A stretch of 64,000 nucleotides of DNA from Heracleum sosnowskyi. Taxonomy: Eukaryota > Streptophyta > Magnoliopsida > Apiales > Apiaceae. The stretch lies in the NCBI GenBank assembly GCA_030848705.1, contig CM061238.1, forward strand, positions 31,960,655 to 32,024,654, written 5' to 3'. Positions 1 through 9,663 of the stretch are shown one piece after another. Both the position numbers and the translations under genes were made by a program. How positions within the stretch are numbered: the stretch's first letter is position 1; the number at the start of each line of letters is the position of its first letter. The notes beneath the pieces were generated by a model. It made no database searches, was not told the origin of the DNA, and worked only from the letters and a program-made list of their open reading frames with translations.

Positions 1-2589
1 TACTTGGATAAGTTTGATTTTGAATCATACGAAGAATGCGAACCTTGTCTCATTGGAAAAATGACTAAAGCTCCTTTTACCGGAACTGGTGAGAGGGCCA
101 CCGAACGATTAGAACTCATACATAGTGATGTATGTGGTCCAATGCGTACGATGGCAAGAGGTGGCTTTTATTACTTCATAACCTTTACTGATGATTTTAG
201 TAGATACGGATATGTGTATCTTTTGAAGAACAAATCCGAATCATTTGAAAAATTCAAAGAGTACAAGGCAGAAGTGGAAAAGCAAATAGGCGGAAGTATT
301 AAAACTCTACGATCTGATCGTGGAGGTGAGTACTTAAGCTTAGAATTTAAGAATTACTTAAAGGAGTGTGGTATTGTATCACAGCTCACACCTCCTGGAA
401 CACCACAGTGGAATGGTGTATCTGAAAGGAGAAATCGTACCTTGTTGGACATGGTGCGATCGATGATGGGTCTAGCGGATCTTCCAATTAGTTTTTGGGG
501 TTATGCTCTGGAAACGGCTGCACACACACTTAACCGAGTTCCTACTAAATCGGTTCAAACTACACCATATGAGATATGGACTGAGAAACGTCATAGCATG
601 TCCTTTTCGAAAGTATGGGGATGCGAAGCGTTTGTGAAACGTTTAGTCACTGACAAGCTAGGACCGAAATCAGACAAATGTAATTTTATGGGATACCCAA
701 AAGAAACTAAAGGGTATTATTTCTATAATCGTACCGAGAGCAAAGTGTTTGTTGCTCGTACTGCTGTATTTCTTGAAAGAGAACTGTTCTCTAAGAAAAA
801 CAGTGGGAGTATGATAGATCTCGATGAAGTTCGAGAACCACAAAATGACATTGAACCAGAGTTGGAACATGAGCACGAAGAACATGAAAATGTTACTGCT
901 CAAGAAACACAGGTTGTTCGTAGATCTGGTAGGATTCGCCACGAGCCTGAGAGATATTATGGATTTCTCTTAACTCAGACTGGCGATGTAATGCTTATGG
1001 ATGAAGATGAGCCTCTTACCTATCAGGATGCTATGAATAGTCCAGATTCTGAGAGATGGCTGGAAGCTATGAAATCTGAGATGGATTCCATGTATGAAAA
1101 CAAAGTATGGACTTTGGTTGAACCACCTGAAGGGGTAAAACCTATTGGGTGCAAATGGGTTTTCAAGAAGAAAATAGACATGGATGGTAATGTAACGACC
1201 TACAAAGCAAGACTAGTGGCGAAAGGTTTCAAACAAATTCATGGTATTGACTATGATGAAACTTTCTCACCAGTAGCTATGGTCAAGTCCATCAGGATTT
1301 TGCTTGCGATAGCAGCTTACTATGACTATGAAATCTGGCAAATGGATGTCAAAACCGCTTTCTTAAATGGGAGCTTAGAAGAGGATGTGTATATGATACA
1401 ACCAGAAGGTTTTGTCGATCCGAGATTTGCTAGAATGGTCTGTAAGCTACTACGATCTATTTATGGATTGAAGCAGGCCTCAAGGAGTTGGAACATTCGT
1501 TTTGATATAACAGTCAAAGAGTTTGGCTTTATTCAAAATGAAGATGAGCCTTGTGTTTACAAGAAGGTTAGTGGGAGCAAAGTGGCATTCCTAGTATTAT
1601 ATGTTGATGATATATTACTAATAGGGAATGACATACCTTCTCTTCAGGCTGTTAAGACTTGGTTGGGAAAAAGTTTCTCAATGAAAGACTTAGGCGATGC
1701 TACCTATATATTAGGGATCAAGATCTATAGAGATAGATCTAGAAGATTAATCGGCTTAAGTCAGAGTACATACATTGACAAAGTATTGCATCGTTTTGGG
1801 ATGCAAGAGGCAAAGAGGGGATTTGTCCCTGTGTCTCATGGGATAGTGATCTCAAAAGAAAACTGTCCTAAATCATTAGATGATAAGGACCGTATGAAAA
1901 AGGTACCATATGCTTCTGCAATTGGTTCAATAATGTATGCAATGATATGTACTCGACCTGATGTTTCGTATGCTTTGAGCATGACGAGCAGATACCAGTC
2001 TAATCCAGGTGAAGGTCACTGGACGGCAGTCAAGAATATTCTTAAGTACCTCAAGAGAACTAAAGATTCATTCTTGGTATATGGAGGAGATGAGAAGCTA
2101 GTTGTAAGAGGTTACACTGATGCTAGTTTCCAAACAGACAGAGACGATACTGTGTCTCAATCTGGGTTTGTATTTTGTCTAAATGGAGGTGCTGTAAGCT
2201 GGAAGAGTTCGAAGCAAGAGACAGTAGCTGATTCTATAATGGAATCTGAGTATATTGCTGCCAGTGAAGCGGCCAAAGAGGCTGTTTGGCTTCGGAAATT
2301 TATTGAGGGACTTGGAGTAGTTCCATCGATCGCAGATCCAGTTGATCTTTATTGCGATAACAATGGAGCTATTGCGCAGGCTAAGGAACCAAGGTCCCAT
2401 TCCCGAGCAAAGCATATACTCAGACGATATCATCTACTTCGAGAGATCACAAGGAGGGGAGATATACATATATGTAAAGTGCATACTAATGATAACGTTG
2501 CAGACCCACTGACTAAGGCTTTGTCGCAGCAGAAGCACGAAGGTCACACTAGTTCCATGGGTATTAGATACATGGGTGATTGGCTCTAG
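1..2589 (+). CDS. pol: Copia pol polyprotein, C-terminal part (integrase, reverse transcriptase, RNase H)
   Basis: Open in frame from base 1, so the true start lies left of the window. It begins at the end of the GAG-pre-integrase zinc region (CEPC near residue 18). The integrase triad is D43, D106 and E142, with the canonical spacing of about 62 and 35. A linker follows, then copia reverse transcriptase with YVDD at 534-537, then RNase H with DAS, ESEY and CDNNGA motifs. The motif KHILRRYHLLRE near the end is the Angela form. No stop or frameshift is visible. The product would make cDNA from element RNA in virus-like particles and integrate it. Stop at 2587-2589, 14 bp before the LTR, as expected for Ty1/copia. 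Confidence 0.93.
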   Translation, partial: YLDKFDFESYEECEPCLIGKMTKAPFTGTGERATERLELIHSDVCGPMRTMARGGFYYFITFTDDFSRYGYVYLLKNKSESFEKFKEYKAEVEKQIGGSIKTLRSDRGGEYLSLEFKNYLKECGIVSQLTPPGTPQWNGVSERRNRTLLDMVRSMMGLADLPISFWGYALETAAHTLNRVPTKSVQTTPYEIWTEKRHSMSFSKVWGCEAFVKRLVTDKLGPKSDKCNFMGYPKETKGYYFYNRTESKVFVARTAVFLERELFSKKNSGSMIDLDEVREPQNDIEPELEHEHEEHENVTAQETQVVRRSGRIRHEPERYYGFLLTQTGDVMLMDEDEPLTYQDAMNSPDSERWLEAMKSEMDSMYENKVWTLVEPPEGVKPIGCKWVFKKKIDMDGNVTTYKARLVAKGFKQIHGIDYDETFSPVAMVKSIRILLAIAAYYDYEIWQMDVKTAFLNGSLEEDVYMIQPEGFVDPRFARMVCKLLRSIYGLKQASRSWNIRFDITVKEFGFIQNEDEPCVYKKVSGSKVAFLVLYVDDILLIGNDIPSLQAVKTWLGKSFSMKDLGDATYILGIKIYRDRSRRLIGLSQSTYIDKVLHRFGMQEAKRGFVPVSHGIVISKENCPKSLDDKDRMKKVPYASAIGSIMYAMICTRPDVSYALSMTSRYQSNPGEGHWTAVKNILKYLKRTKDSFLVYGGDEKLVVRGYTDASFQTDRDDTVSQSGFVFCLNGGAVSWKSSKQETVADSIMESEYIAASEAAKEAVWLRKFIEGLGVVPSIADPVDLYCDNNGAIAQAKEPRSHSRAKHILRRYHLLREITRRGDIHICKVHTNDNVADPLTKALSQQKHEGHTSSMGIRYMGDWL

Positions 2590-2590
2590 T

Positions 2591-2603
2591 GCAAGTGGGA
2601 GAT
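2591..2603 (+). promoter_or_regulatory. Polypurine tract of element A
   Basis: Purine-rich run GCAAGTGGGAGAT directly abutting the 3' LTR that starts TGTTAG at 2604. It would prime plus-strand DNA synthesis. Confidence 0.8.
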
Positions 2604-2761
2604 TGTTAGTGCTTGTGCCCTAGAGACAATACTATAATGTTCTTAGGGAAGACATTTTGATTATTAATAAATATGTTCTATGGATTTTCTTTCAATTATT
2701 TATTATGTCTTTATTAACTGCGATATAAATATTAGAATAATAAATGTCCTTGGAATATAAG
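2604..2761 (+). repeat. Element A 3' LTR, fragment 1
   Basis: First 158 bp of the LTR. It is cut by S1 after ATAAG (2757-2761), which is the left copy of S1's target duplication. Confidence 0.9.
2757..2761. repeat. Target site duplication of S1, left copy (ATAAG)
   Basis: ATAAG directly before TGTTAGG; the same five bases follow the right LTR at 15880-15884. Joining across the element restores a continuous element A LTR. Confidence 0.93.
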
Positions 2762-3059
2762 TGTTAGGAATATGATGTTCTTGATGATAATTATAAAAAC
2801 ACTTAGTAGATTTTGTATTAAGTCATTTTGTAACTGTCAACGAAATGGCATGCTTTGCAGCATTCCGTTGACAGGAAGCTCATCAACGAAATGAGTGTTG
2901 TAGCAATTGCATTGTACAATACTTCACAATATGATAGGCATTTTGTTGTATGTATCAGATAGGTTTTCTAAGTCATGTTGACTAAGTACTAGATAGGCAA
3001 AATAGGTTGGTTAATTGTAGATATATTATGCCTTGTAATTTTGCCTAAGTGAAGACATG

Positions 3060-3185
3060 TCAACGGTATGAAGATTACTCTATCAACGGTATGGAGTTTA
3101 CTCATCAACGAAACGAGGGAAACACCATCAACGAAATGAAGAATAAAGCTATCAACGAAACACATCTCCATGCTATCAACGAATC
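3060..3185 (+). repeat. Phased array of six TCAACG words in the S1 LTR
   Basis: TCAACGGTAT at 3060 and 3083, TCAACGAAAC at 3105, TCAACGAAAT at 3128, TCAACGAAAC at 3152, TCAACGAATC at 3176; spacing 22-24 bp. The sequence between the words is not itself a clean repeat. The same array is in the 3' LTR from 15163. Confidence 0.85.
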
Positions 3186-3467
3186 ATTATTGCTTTTCTG
3201 TCTAATTGACAAAGTGATAGTGACAGTTTTCTGACAGATCAAAAAGGAGATGTGGAAGTGTACTTTGCATTGGAAACCATTAAAATGGTCATGGGGAATA
3301 AGGAAACATCCCAGTTTCCAATTGGGCTCTTGGGAGTGATCATAATAAGCATGAAGACAAAAGCAAGGATCTCCAAGGACCACTGGACAAAGGGATGAAA
3401 AGCAAACTATTGGCGGTTACTCATTGTACTTTTAGTGTAGCCAAAAATAGGGTTGTAAACTTGGGTT

Positions 3468-3474
3468 TATATAA
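3468..3474 (+). promoter_or_regulatory. TATA box of S1 5' LTR
   Basis: TATATAA in GGGTTTATATAACCAAG. It is the only strong TATA in the LTR and lies about 130 bp before the AATAAA, so U3 would be roughly 740 bp. Confidence 0.75.
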
Positions 3475-3599
3475 CCAAGTGTAGCAGTTACTTTAAGTAA
3501 GAAGAGAAGAAAAACAAAGTTTGTATTAGCTATCTTTGAGAGCATACTTCTCTTGTAACTGAGCAGCTGTGTACTTTTGTAACACAGAATATTTCCGCA

Positions 3600-3666
3600 A
3601 TAAAAATCACTTCAGTTGGATCATCAAACAATCCAACTGAAATTATTAAGTGCTTGTGATTTTTAT
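3600..3666 (+). other. Two-part hairpin overlapping the LTR poly(A) signal
   Basis: ATAAAAATCAC (3600-3610) pairs with GTGATTTTTAT (3656-3666). Directly inside, TTCAGTTGGAT (3611-3621) pairs with ATCCAACTGAA (3631-3641) around a 9-nt loop. All 22 pairs are perfect; a 14-nt bulge sits on the 3' side. AATAAA (3599-3604) overlaps the outer stem. Also present in the 3' LTR at about 15703-15769. Confidence 0.75.
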
Positions 3667-3779
3667 TTTATAAGTTCAGTTTTAATTTGTAAGTTGTTTT
3701 AATTTAAAGAAATATCAAAATTGTATTCAACCCCCCCCCCCCCTTCTACAATTCTGTTAGGTCATTTGGGATTAACAAT

Positions 3780-3791
3780 TGGTATCAGAGC
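3780..3791 (+). promoter_or_regulatory. S1 primer binding site, initiator Met-tRNA
   Basis: TGGTATCAGAGC two bases after the LTR end, complementary to the 3' end of plant initiator Met-tRNA, the usual copia minus-strand primer. Confidence 0.93.
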
Positions 3792-3841
3792 AAGCTTCTA
3801 ACATACAAGAAGTTTAAAGATCAAGACCAAAAACAGAAGCC

Positions 3842-6313
3842 ATGGTGAAGAAGGATGCAGGTGTGAAGATACCAGTTCTTGATAAGGACAATTACTTTCA
3901 CTGGAAAGTAAAGATGCATTTACATCTCATGTCTATGGATGAGAGGTATGTAGACTGCATTGAGAAAGGTCCACACGTTCCCATGAAGCTTGATCCTAGA
4001 GTTGGACTGCCAGATGATGCTCCTGATGTAGAGATTCCAAAACCTGTCTCAGAATGGACTGTTGAAGATGTTGCAGAAGTCCATAAAGACAAAAGAACCA
4101 TGGACATTCTGTTTAATGGTTTGGAGCAAGAGATGTTTGACAATGTTATCAACTGTACAACCTCTAAGGAAGTATGGGACACTGTTAGAACTCTCTGTGA
4201 AGGAACTGAGCAAGTCAGGGAAAATAAAATGCAACTCCTTATACAACAATATGAGCATTTTCATTTTAAAGCTGGTGAAACCCTAAATGACACGTTTAGT
4301 AGGTTTCAGAAGCTTTTGAATGGATTAAAGCTGTATGGGAGGATCTATCAAACCAAGGATTCAAACCTTAAATTTCTCAGAGCTCTTCCAAAAGAATGGA
4401 AGCCTATGACTGTTTCTCTTAGAAACACTCAAGAGTACAAAGACTACACTCTTGAAAGGCTTTATGGAACCTTGAAGACTTATGAGCTGGAAATGGAGCA
4501 AGATGAGGAAATTGAAAAGGTACAGAAGAAGGGTGGATCTATTGCATTGATTGCATCTGTGAACCAACTGGAAGATGACAATAAAGAAGCTGCAAAGGCC
4601 ACAACTAGTCGATCTAGTTGTAGAAGTGATGTTAGCAAGGGTAAAGACAAGATGACAGAAGAAGAAGAATCAGAACCAGCCAACTTGGATGACTTAGATG
4701 AGATTGATGAACATATTGCTTTTCTGTCTAGAAAATTCTCTAAGTTCAAGTTCAAAAGAAACTCAGAAGCAAGGCCACCAAGAAGAGACTTTCAACCTAG
4801 CAAAACAAACTGGATTGAAAAGTCTAAGTCAAAATGTTTCAATTGTGGAATGCTTGGTCACTTTGCTGGAGACTGCAGAAAGCCCAAGGTTGAGAAGGGC
4901 AACAGGAAATTTGAGCCTGTTGATTATAAAAAGAAATACTTTGAACTTCTCAAGGAAAAAGAAAAGGCTTTCATGTCTCAGGAGTATGATTGGGCTGATA
5001 ATGGTGAAGATTCTGATGATGATGTTGAGTATGTCAACTTGGCTCTTATGGCTGACAATCATGAGCAGGAAGCAAGTTCCTCAAGCAACCAGGTAACAAT
5101 TACTAATCTCTCTGAGCTTTCTAAAGAGGAATGCGATAGTGCAGTAAATGAAATGTCTACTGTATTATATAATTTGCGTGTTACTCTTAAATCACTTACT
5201 AAAGAGAATTCAAGAATAAAAGAGACTAATCTGCTTTTAAGTGATAGGAATGCAATGTTAGAAGCACAGCTCATTGAATTTGAGAAAATGAGATGTGTTA
5301 GTAGGGATGCTAAGAAGGAACTTGAGAACGTGTTACAAAGGGAAGAAATTCTTAAAACACAACTTGAGATAGAACAAGGTGTGATTGCAAAATGGAAAGA
5401 TGCCAGGAATGTTGCTACCAACATCATTAATGTTCAAGGTATGGAATCTTTCTGTGAGCAATCATGGAAAAAGAACAAAGAGAAGCTAGGGTGTGTTGGT
5501 GAAACCTTAGAATCAGAAACAGAGTCAACAAACAATAATGATCATTTGTTGGAGGTTGATATGTCAACGGAATGCAATGTTTCGTTGACACATGAACCAT
5601 CAACCGATCAGGCTGTTTCGTTGACAGACAAAAGAAAAGATAAACTCACTAGACTTAATGACAAGTATGGTCCTGTCACCAAGAACTTTGTTCAAGGTGA
5701 GTCTAGTAATTCAAAGAAAGTTGAGAAGCCTGTTGAGAGAGCTAATGTAGGTCACTTGTCTAACAAGCAATTGAAAGACAAGGTAGAGAAAGTTCAAGAT
5801 AAGGCTAAGGGAAATAAAAAGAATAACAGGAATGGTAAAGTAGGAATTAACAAACACAACAATTACACACCTGATAAATATGCTCCTAGAAAAACATGTG
5901 TCAATTGTGGAAGTGTTAATCATTTATCTACTAACTGCAAATCTGTTAAGAAAACTGCTAATGTGAAAATTCCCAAGCCTGCAATGAATAGTCCTATGCC
6001 TACAATGCCTGTTATGCCTAATATGTTTGCTCCATATGCACAATTTCAGAATCCATATGCTAACATGTCATTTGTGCCTAATCCATACATGAATATGTTT
6101 AATGTGCCACAAATGCCATGGACTATGAATAACATGTTTGTTCCTCCAAATATGCATGCTGTAAATGAAAATGTGAGCAACAATCAGAAATCAACACCCA
6201 GAGTAAAAATTGATTTAAATCAATCTGAGCCCAAGGTGAAAAATGATATAAAAGGAAAAGCAAAGGCTAACAAAACAGGACCCAAGGAAACTTGGGTACC
6301 AAAATCAAATTGA
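3842..6313 (+). CDS. gag: SIRE-type Gag (823 aa)
   Basis: Capsid/nucleocapsid protein that would assemble virus-like particles and package element RNA. The N-terminal part (about residues 1-230) has the copia gag fold signature: DNYFHWKVKMH near 16, then the retrotransposon-gag block around 85-215. A CCHC knuckle (CFNCGMLGHFAGDC) starts at C332. A long coiled-coil/Asn-Ser-rich stretch follows, and an uncommon second knuckle (CVNCGSVNHLSTNC) starts at C686, then a Met/Pro/Asn-rich tail. ATG at 3842 (gccATGG) lies 50 bp after the primer site. It contains TCAACG words at 5564, 5579 and 5615, read in frame as SLT. The stop overlaps pol by 22 nt. Confidence 0.93.
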   Translation: MVKKDAGVKIPVLDKDNYFHWKVKMHLHLMSMDERYVDCIEKGPHVPMKLDPRVGLPDDAPDVEIPKPVSEWTVEDVAEVHKDKRTMDILFNGLEQEMFDNVINCTTSKEVWDTVRTLCEGTEQVRENKMQLLIQQYEHFHFKAGETLNDTFSRFQKLLNGLKLYGRIYQTKDSNLKFLRALPKEWKPMTVSLRNTQEYKDYTLERLYGTLKTYELEMEQDEEIEKVQKKGGSIALIASVNQLEDDNKEAAKATTSRSSCRSDVSKGKDKMTEEEESEPANLDDLDEIDEHIAFLSRKFSKFKFKRNSEARPPRRDFQPSKTNWIEKSKSKCFNCGMLGHFAGDCRKPKVEKGNRKFEPVDYKKKYFELLKEKEKAFMSQEYDWADNGEDSDDDVEYVNLALMADNHEQEASSSSNQVTITNLSELSKEECDSAVNEMSTVLYNLRVTLKSLTKENSRIKETNLLLSDRNAMLEAQLIEFEKMRCVSRDAKKELENVLQREEILKTQLEIEQGVIAKWKDARNVATNIINVQGMESFCEQSWKKNKEKLGCVGETLESETESTNNNDHLLEVDMSTECNVSLTHEPSTDQAVSLTDKRKDKLTRLNDKYGPVTKNFVQGESSNSKKVEKPVERANVGHLSNKQLKDKVEKVQDKAKGNKKNNRNGKVGINKHNNYTPDKYAPRKTCVNCGSVNHLSTNCKSVKKTANVKIPKPAMNSPMPTMPVMPNMFAPYAQFQNPYANMSFVPNPYMNMFNVPQMPWTMNNMFVPPNMHAVNENVSNNQKSTPRVKIDLNQSEPKVKNDIKGKAKANKTGPKETWVPKSN

Positions 6314-9300
6314 TTTGGTTTTATTGTGTGCAGGGAGACAAAAGGAATCTTTGGTACTTGGATAGTGGTTGTTCAAGACACATGACTGGTGATTCTACCC
6401 TGCTCACAGAGTTTCAGGAAAGAGCTGGCCCTTGTATTGCTTTTGGAGATGACAGCAAAGGCTACACAAAGGGATATGGCTTGATTTCAAAAGAGAATGT
6501 CATCATAGATGAGGTTGCATTGGTGGATGGTCTTAAGCACAACTTGCTTAGTATCAGCCAACTTTATGACAAAGGATTTTTAGGTACTTTTTCTAAAGAA
6601 GCCTGTGTTGTTTCTAAAGGAGGAAACAACAATGTGGTAATGACTGGATTCAGAAGAGGGAATGTGTACATTGCTGACTTTAGTAGCACAAGTCCAGACA
6701 CCATCACTTGTCTTTTCAGCAAAGCAAGCAAGGATGAAAGTTGGCTATGGCACAAGAAATTATCTCATATGAATTTCAAGGTTATGAATGATTTGGTGAG
6801 GAAGGATCTTGCTAGAGGAATTCCACAGGTGGAGTTTTCCAAGGATGGTTTGTGTGATGCCTGTCAAAAAGGGAAACAAAAGAAGGCATCATTCAAAAGC
6901 AAGACAGAGTCATCAATTGTCCATCAGCTTGAGTTACTTCATATGGATTTGTTTGGCCCTGTAAATGTCATGTCTATTTCAAAGAAGAAATACTGTCTTG
7001 TGATTGTTGATGATTTTTCTAGATTTACATGGACTTTCTTTTTGCACTCCAAAGATGAGGCAAGTGAAATCATTATCAATCACATTAAGATGGTAAACAA
7101 TCATCCTGACTTGAAAGTAAGAAGGATTAGGAGTGACAATGGGACAGAATTCAAGAATTCAGGCATGAAGGTGTTCTGTGAAGAAAATGGTATTTTGCAT
7201 GAGTTTTCAGCAGCAAGGACACCACAGCAAAATGGTGTAGTTGAAAGGAAAAACAGAACACTTATTGAAGCTGCCAGGACAATGCTAGATGAATCAAAGT
7301 TACCAACTTATTTTTGGGCCGAGGCAGTTAACACAGCTTGCTTCACTCAGAATATTTCTTTGATTAATCAGGCCAAGGGAATGACCCCTTATCAACTACT
7401 CAAAAGAAAGAAGCCACTATTGGATTTTCTTCATGTCTTTGGATGCAAGTGCTTTGTTCTGAGAAATCAAGCTGAGCATTTGGGGAAATTTGAAGCAAAG
7501 GCAGATGAAGCAATATTTGTGGGGTATGCAGCAGGGAAAGCTTACAGAGTCTATAATCTCAGAACCAACATTGTTATGGAATCTGTACATGTTGTTTTTG
7601 ATGATCTCAAAATTCAAGGTCTCTGTGATGAAGGTTTCCATGAAAGTCTCTCTTTTGAGAATGAGGAAGGAGATCGAATGAATCATGTTAAGGCTACTGA
7701 GAAACAGCCTAAAGTTGTTGTAACTAGCACAGATGAAAGCAGCAGTGAAGATGAAGTTGATGCATTAAGATTGAAAAGAATAGCTGCTAGTAGACCAAAT
7801 GGTCATTTCGTTGACAGTCATGATGGTGGTTTCGTTGACAGTCAAAATGAGCGTTTCGTTGACAGCCAAAATGGTCATACCGTTGACAGTCATAGAAATG
7901 CTTCTAGAAGTGATCATTTAGGGACAACAAACTCAGGGGGAGTTTCTCAAGGACAAATATCCAATCAAGGCAATCATGATCATGAAGCTACCTCTTCAAG
8001 AGCAAATCTACCTCCCTCAAGAAAATGGACTAAAGATCATCCCTTTGAACTTATTATAGGTGATGTTTCTTCAAAAGTCCAAACTAGAAGAGCAACTCAG
8101 GAAGAATGTCTATATAGCAGCTTTCTGTCTCAAGATGAGCCAAAGAAAGTTGAGGATGCACTTCTAGATCCAGATTGGGTTTTAGCTATGCAAGAAGAGC
8201 TAAACCAATTTGAAAGGAACAAAGTTTGGAAGCTGGTGCCCAAGCCTAAGGACAGGAGTGTCATAGGCACAAAATGGGTGTTCAGAAACAAGATGGATGA
8301 AAATGGCATAGTCACAAGGAACAAAGCAAGACTAGTTGCAAAAGGCTATTCACAGGAAGAAGGAATTGATTTTGATGAAACATTTGCTCCTGTTGCAAGA
8401 CTAGAAGCAATAAGGATTTTCCTAGCCTATGCAGCCCATGCCAATTTCAAAGTCTATCAAATGGATGTGAAGAGTGCTATTCTGAATGGGGAATTGGAAG
8501 AGGAGGTGTATGTAAGTCAACCTCCTGGTTTTGAAGATGATGATTTTCCAGAATATGTATACTTCCTCCTCAAAGCACTCTATGGTTTGAAACAAGCACC
8601 TAGAGCCTGGTATGACACACTTTCACAGTTTCTTCTTGAGAATCACTTCACTAGAGGTACTGTAGATAAAACTCTTTTTCACAGGGTTGTGAATGGCTCT
8701 ACTATACTTGTTCAAATTTATGTAGATGACATAATCTTTGGGTCTACAGATGTGAAACTTTGTCAAAAGTTTGCCAAGCTTATGCAAAGTAAATACGAAA
8801 TGAGCATGATGGGAGAATTAACTTACTTTCTTGGTCTTCAAGTGAAGCAAGTTAATGAAGGCATTTTCATTAGTCAAACAAAATATATTCATGACCTATT
8901 AAAGAAATTTAACTTAATGGAATGCTCTCCTGCCAAAACTCCCATGCCCACTGCCACCAAACTTGAATTGAATACTAAGGAAAAATCTGTGGACATTTCA
9001 AGTTACAGAGGCATGGTAGGCTCACTTTTGTATTTAACAGCTAGTAGACCTGATATTATGTTTGCTACATGTTTATGTGCTAGATTTCAGGCTGATCCTA
9101 AGGAATCCCATTTAGTTGCTATTAAAAGGATTTTCAGATATCTCAAAGGAACACCAAACCTTGGCATTTGGTATCCTAGAGAATCTGGTTTTGAACTAAT
9201 TGGTTATTCAGATGCAGATTATGCAGGATGTAAAATTGACAGGAAAAGCACAACAGGCACCTGTCAATTCTTAGGAAACAAGCTTGTGTCATGGTTCAGC

Positions 9301-9663
9301 AAGAAACAAAACTCAGTTTCCACCTCCACAGCTGAGGCTGAGTATATTGCAGCTGGAAGTTGCCGTGCACAGATTTTATGGATGAAAAATCAACTACTTG
9401 ATTATGGATTAAGAGTTGAGAAAATTCCTATTTTCTGTGACAACACTAGTGCCATTGCCATTACTGAGAATCCAGTGCAGCATTCAAGAACCAAGCACAT
9501 TGACATCAAGTACCATTTCATTAGAGAACATGTTATGAATGGTACTGTGGAATTACATTTTGTTCCAAGTGAACAACAACTTGCAGACATCTTTACCAAG
9601 CCACTTGATGAATCAACATTCTCAAGATTAGTAAGTGAGCTAGGTATGCTAAATTTCTCTTAA
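6292..9663 (+). CDS. pol: SIRE-type Pol polyprotein (protease, integrase, RT, RNase H)
   Basis: It lies in the -1 frame relative to gag, overlapping its end; 6292 is only the first codon of the open frame (TTG) and the protein is probably made as a gag-pol fusion. Domains in order: protease DSG at residue 24; HHCC pre-integrase zinc region from about 153; integrase triad D219, D282, E318; GPY-less copia linker; RT with YVDD at 810-813; RNase H with DADYAG, AEAEYIAA and CDN motifs; end TKPLDE. There are no stops. The integrase-RT linker holds four exactly 24-bp-spaced DNA words (7805-7886), read as FVDS-type repeats. Confidence 0.95.
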   Translation: MGTKIKLIWFYCVQGDKRNLWYLDSGCSRHMTGDSTLLTEFQERAGPCIAFGDDSKGYTKGYGLISKENVIIDEVALVDGLKHNLLSISQLYDKGFLGTFSKEACVVSKGGNNNVVMTGFRRGNVYIADFSSTSPDTITCLFSKASKDESWLWHKKLSHMNFKVMNDLVRKDLARGIPQVEFSKDGLCDACQKGKQKKASFKSKTESSIVHQLELLHMDLFGPVNVMSISKKKYCLVIVDDFSRFTWTFFLHSKDEASEIIINHIKMVNNHPDLKVRRIRSDNGTEFKNSGMKVFCEENGILHEFSAARTPQQNGVVERKNRTLIEAARTMLDESKLPTYFWAEAVNTACFTQNISLINQAKGMTPYQLLKRKKPLLDFLHVFGCKCFVLRNQAEHLGKFEAKADEAIFVGYAAGKAYRVYNLRTNIVMESVHVVFDDLKIQGLCDEGFHESLSFENEEGDRMNHVKATEKQPKVVVTSTDESSSEDEVDALRLKRIAASRPNGHFVDSHDGGFVDSQNERFVDSQNGHTVDSHRNASRSDHLGTTNSGGVSQGQISNQGNHDHEATSSRANLPPSRKWTKDHPFELIIGDVSSKVQTRRATQEECLYSSFLSQDEPKKVEDALLDPDWVLAMQEELNQFERNKVWKLVPKPKDRSVIGTKWVFRNKMDENGIVTRNKARLVAKGYSQEEGIDFDETFAPVARLEAIRIFLAYAAHANFKVYQMDVKSAILNGELEEEVYVSQPPGFEDDDFPEYVYFLLKALYGLKQAPRAWYDTLSQFLLENHFTRGTVDKTLFHRVVNGSTILVQIYVDDIIFGSTDVKLCQKFAKLMQSKYEMSMMGELTYFLGLQVKQVNEGIFISQTKYIHDLLKKFNLMECSPAKTPMPTATKLELNTKEKSVDISSYRGMVGSLLYLTASRPDIMFATCLCARFQADPKESHLVAIKRIFRYLKGTPNLGIWYPRESGFELIGYSDADYAGCKIDRKSTTGTCQFLGNKLVSWFSKKQNSVSTSTAEAEYIAAGSCRAQILWMKNQLLDYGLRVEKIPIFCDNTSAIAITENPVQHSRTKHIDIKYHFIREHVMNGTVELHFVPSEQQLADIFTKPLDESTFSRLVSELGMLNFS
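7805..7886 (+). repeat. Four 24-bp-phased words inside S1 pol
   Basis: TTTCGTTGAC-type words start at 7805, 7829, 7853 and 7877, exactly 24 bp apart, in the reverse orientation to the LTR array. The first three are TTTCGTTGACAG, the fourth TACCGTTGACAG. They lie in the disordered integrase-RT linker. Confidence 0.88.

Larger units (their letters stand above)
2762..3777 (+). repeat. S1 5' LTR (1016 bp)
   Basis: Begins TGTTAGGAAT and ends TTAACA, giving short inverted termini TGTTA/TAACA. U3 carries nine copies of a TCAACG-type word, six of them in a phased array at 3060-3185. A TATA box is at 3468-3474, AATAAA at 3599-3604 lies in a strong hairpin, and there is a 13-C run near 3731. Confidence 0.95.

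Noticed and set aside
3060..3185. Phased words as a CRISPR array
   Set aside because: Words are about 10 bp, spacers are not unique foreign sequence, and the locus is a plant LTR.
6296..6333. Possible intron joining S1 gag to pol (GT at 6296, CAG at 6331-6333)
   Set aside because: Only 38 nt, below the usual plant minimum, and the donor is weak.
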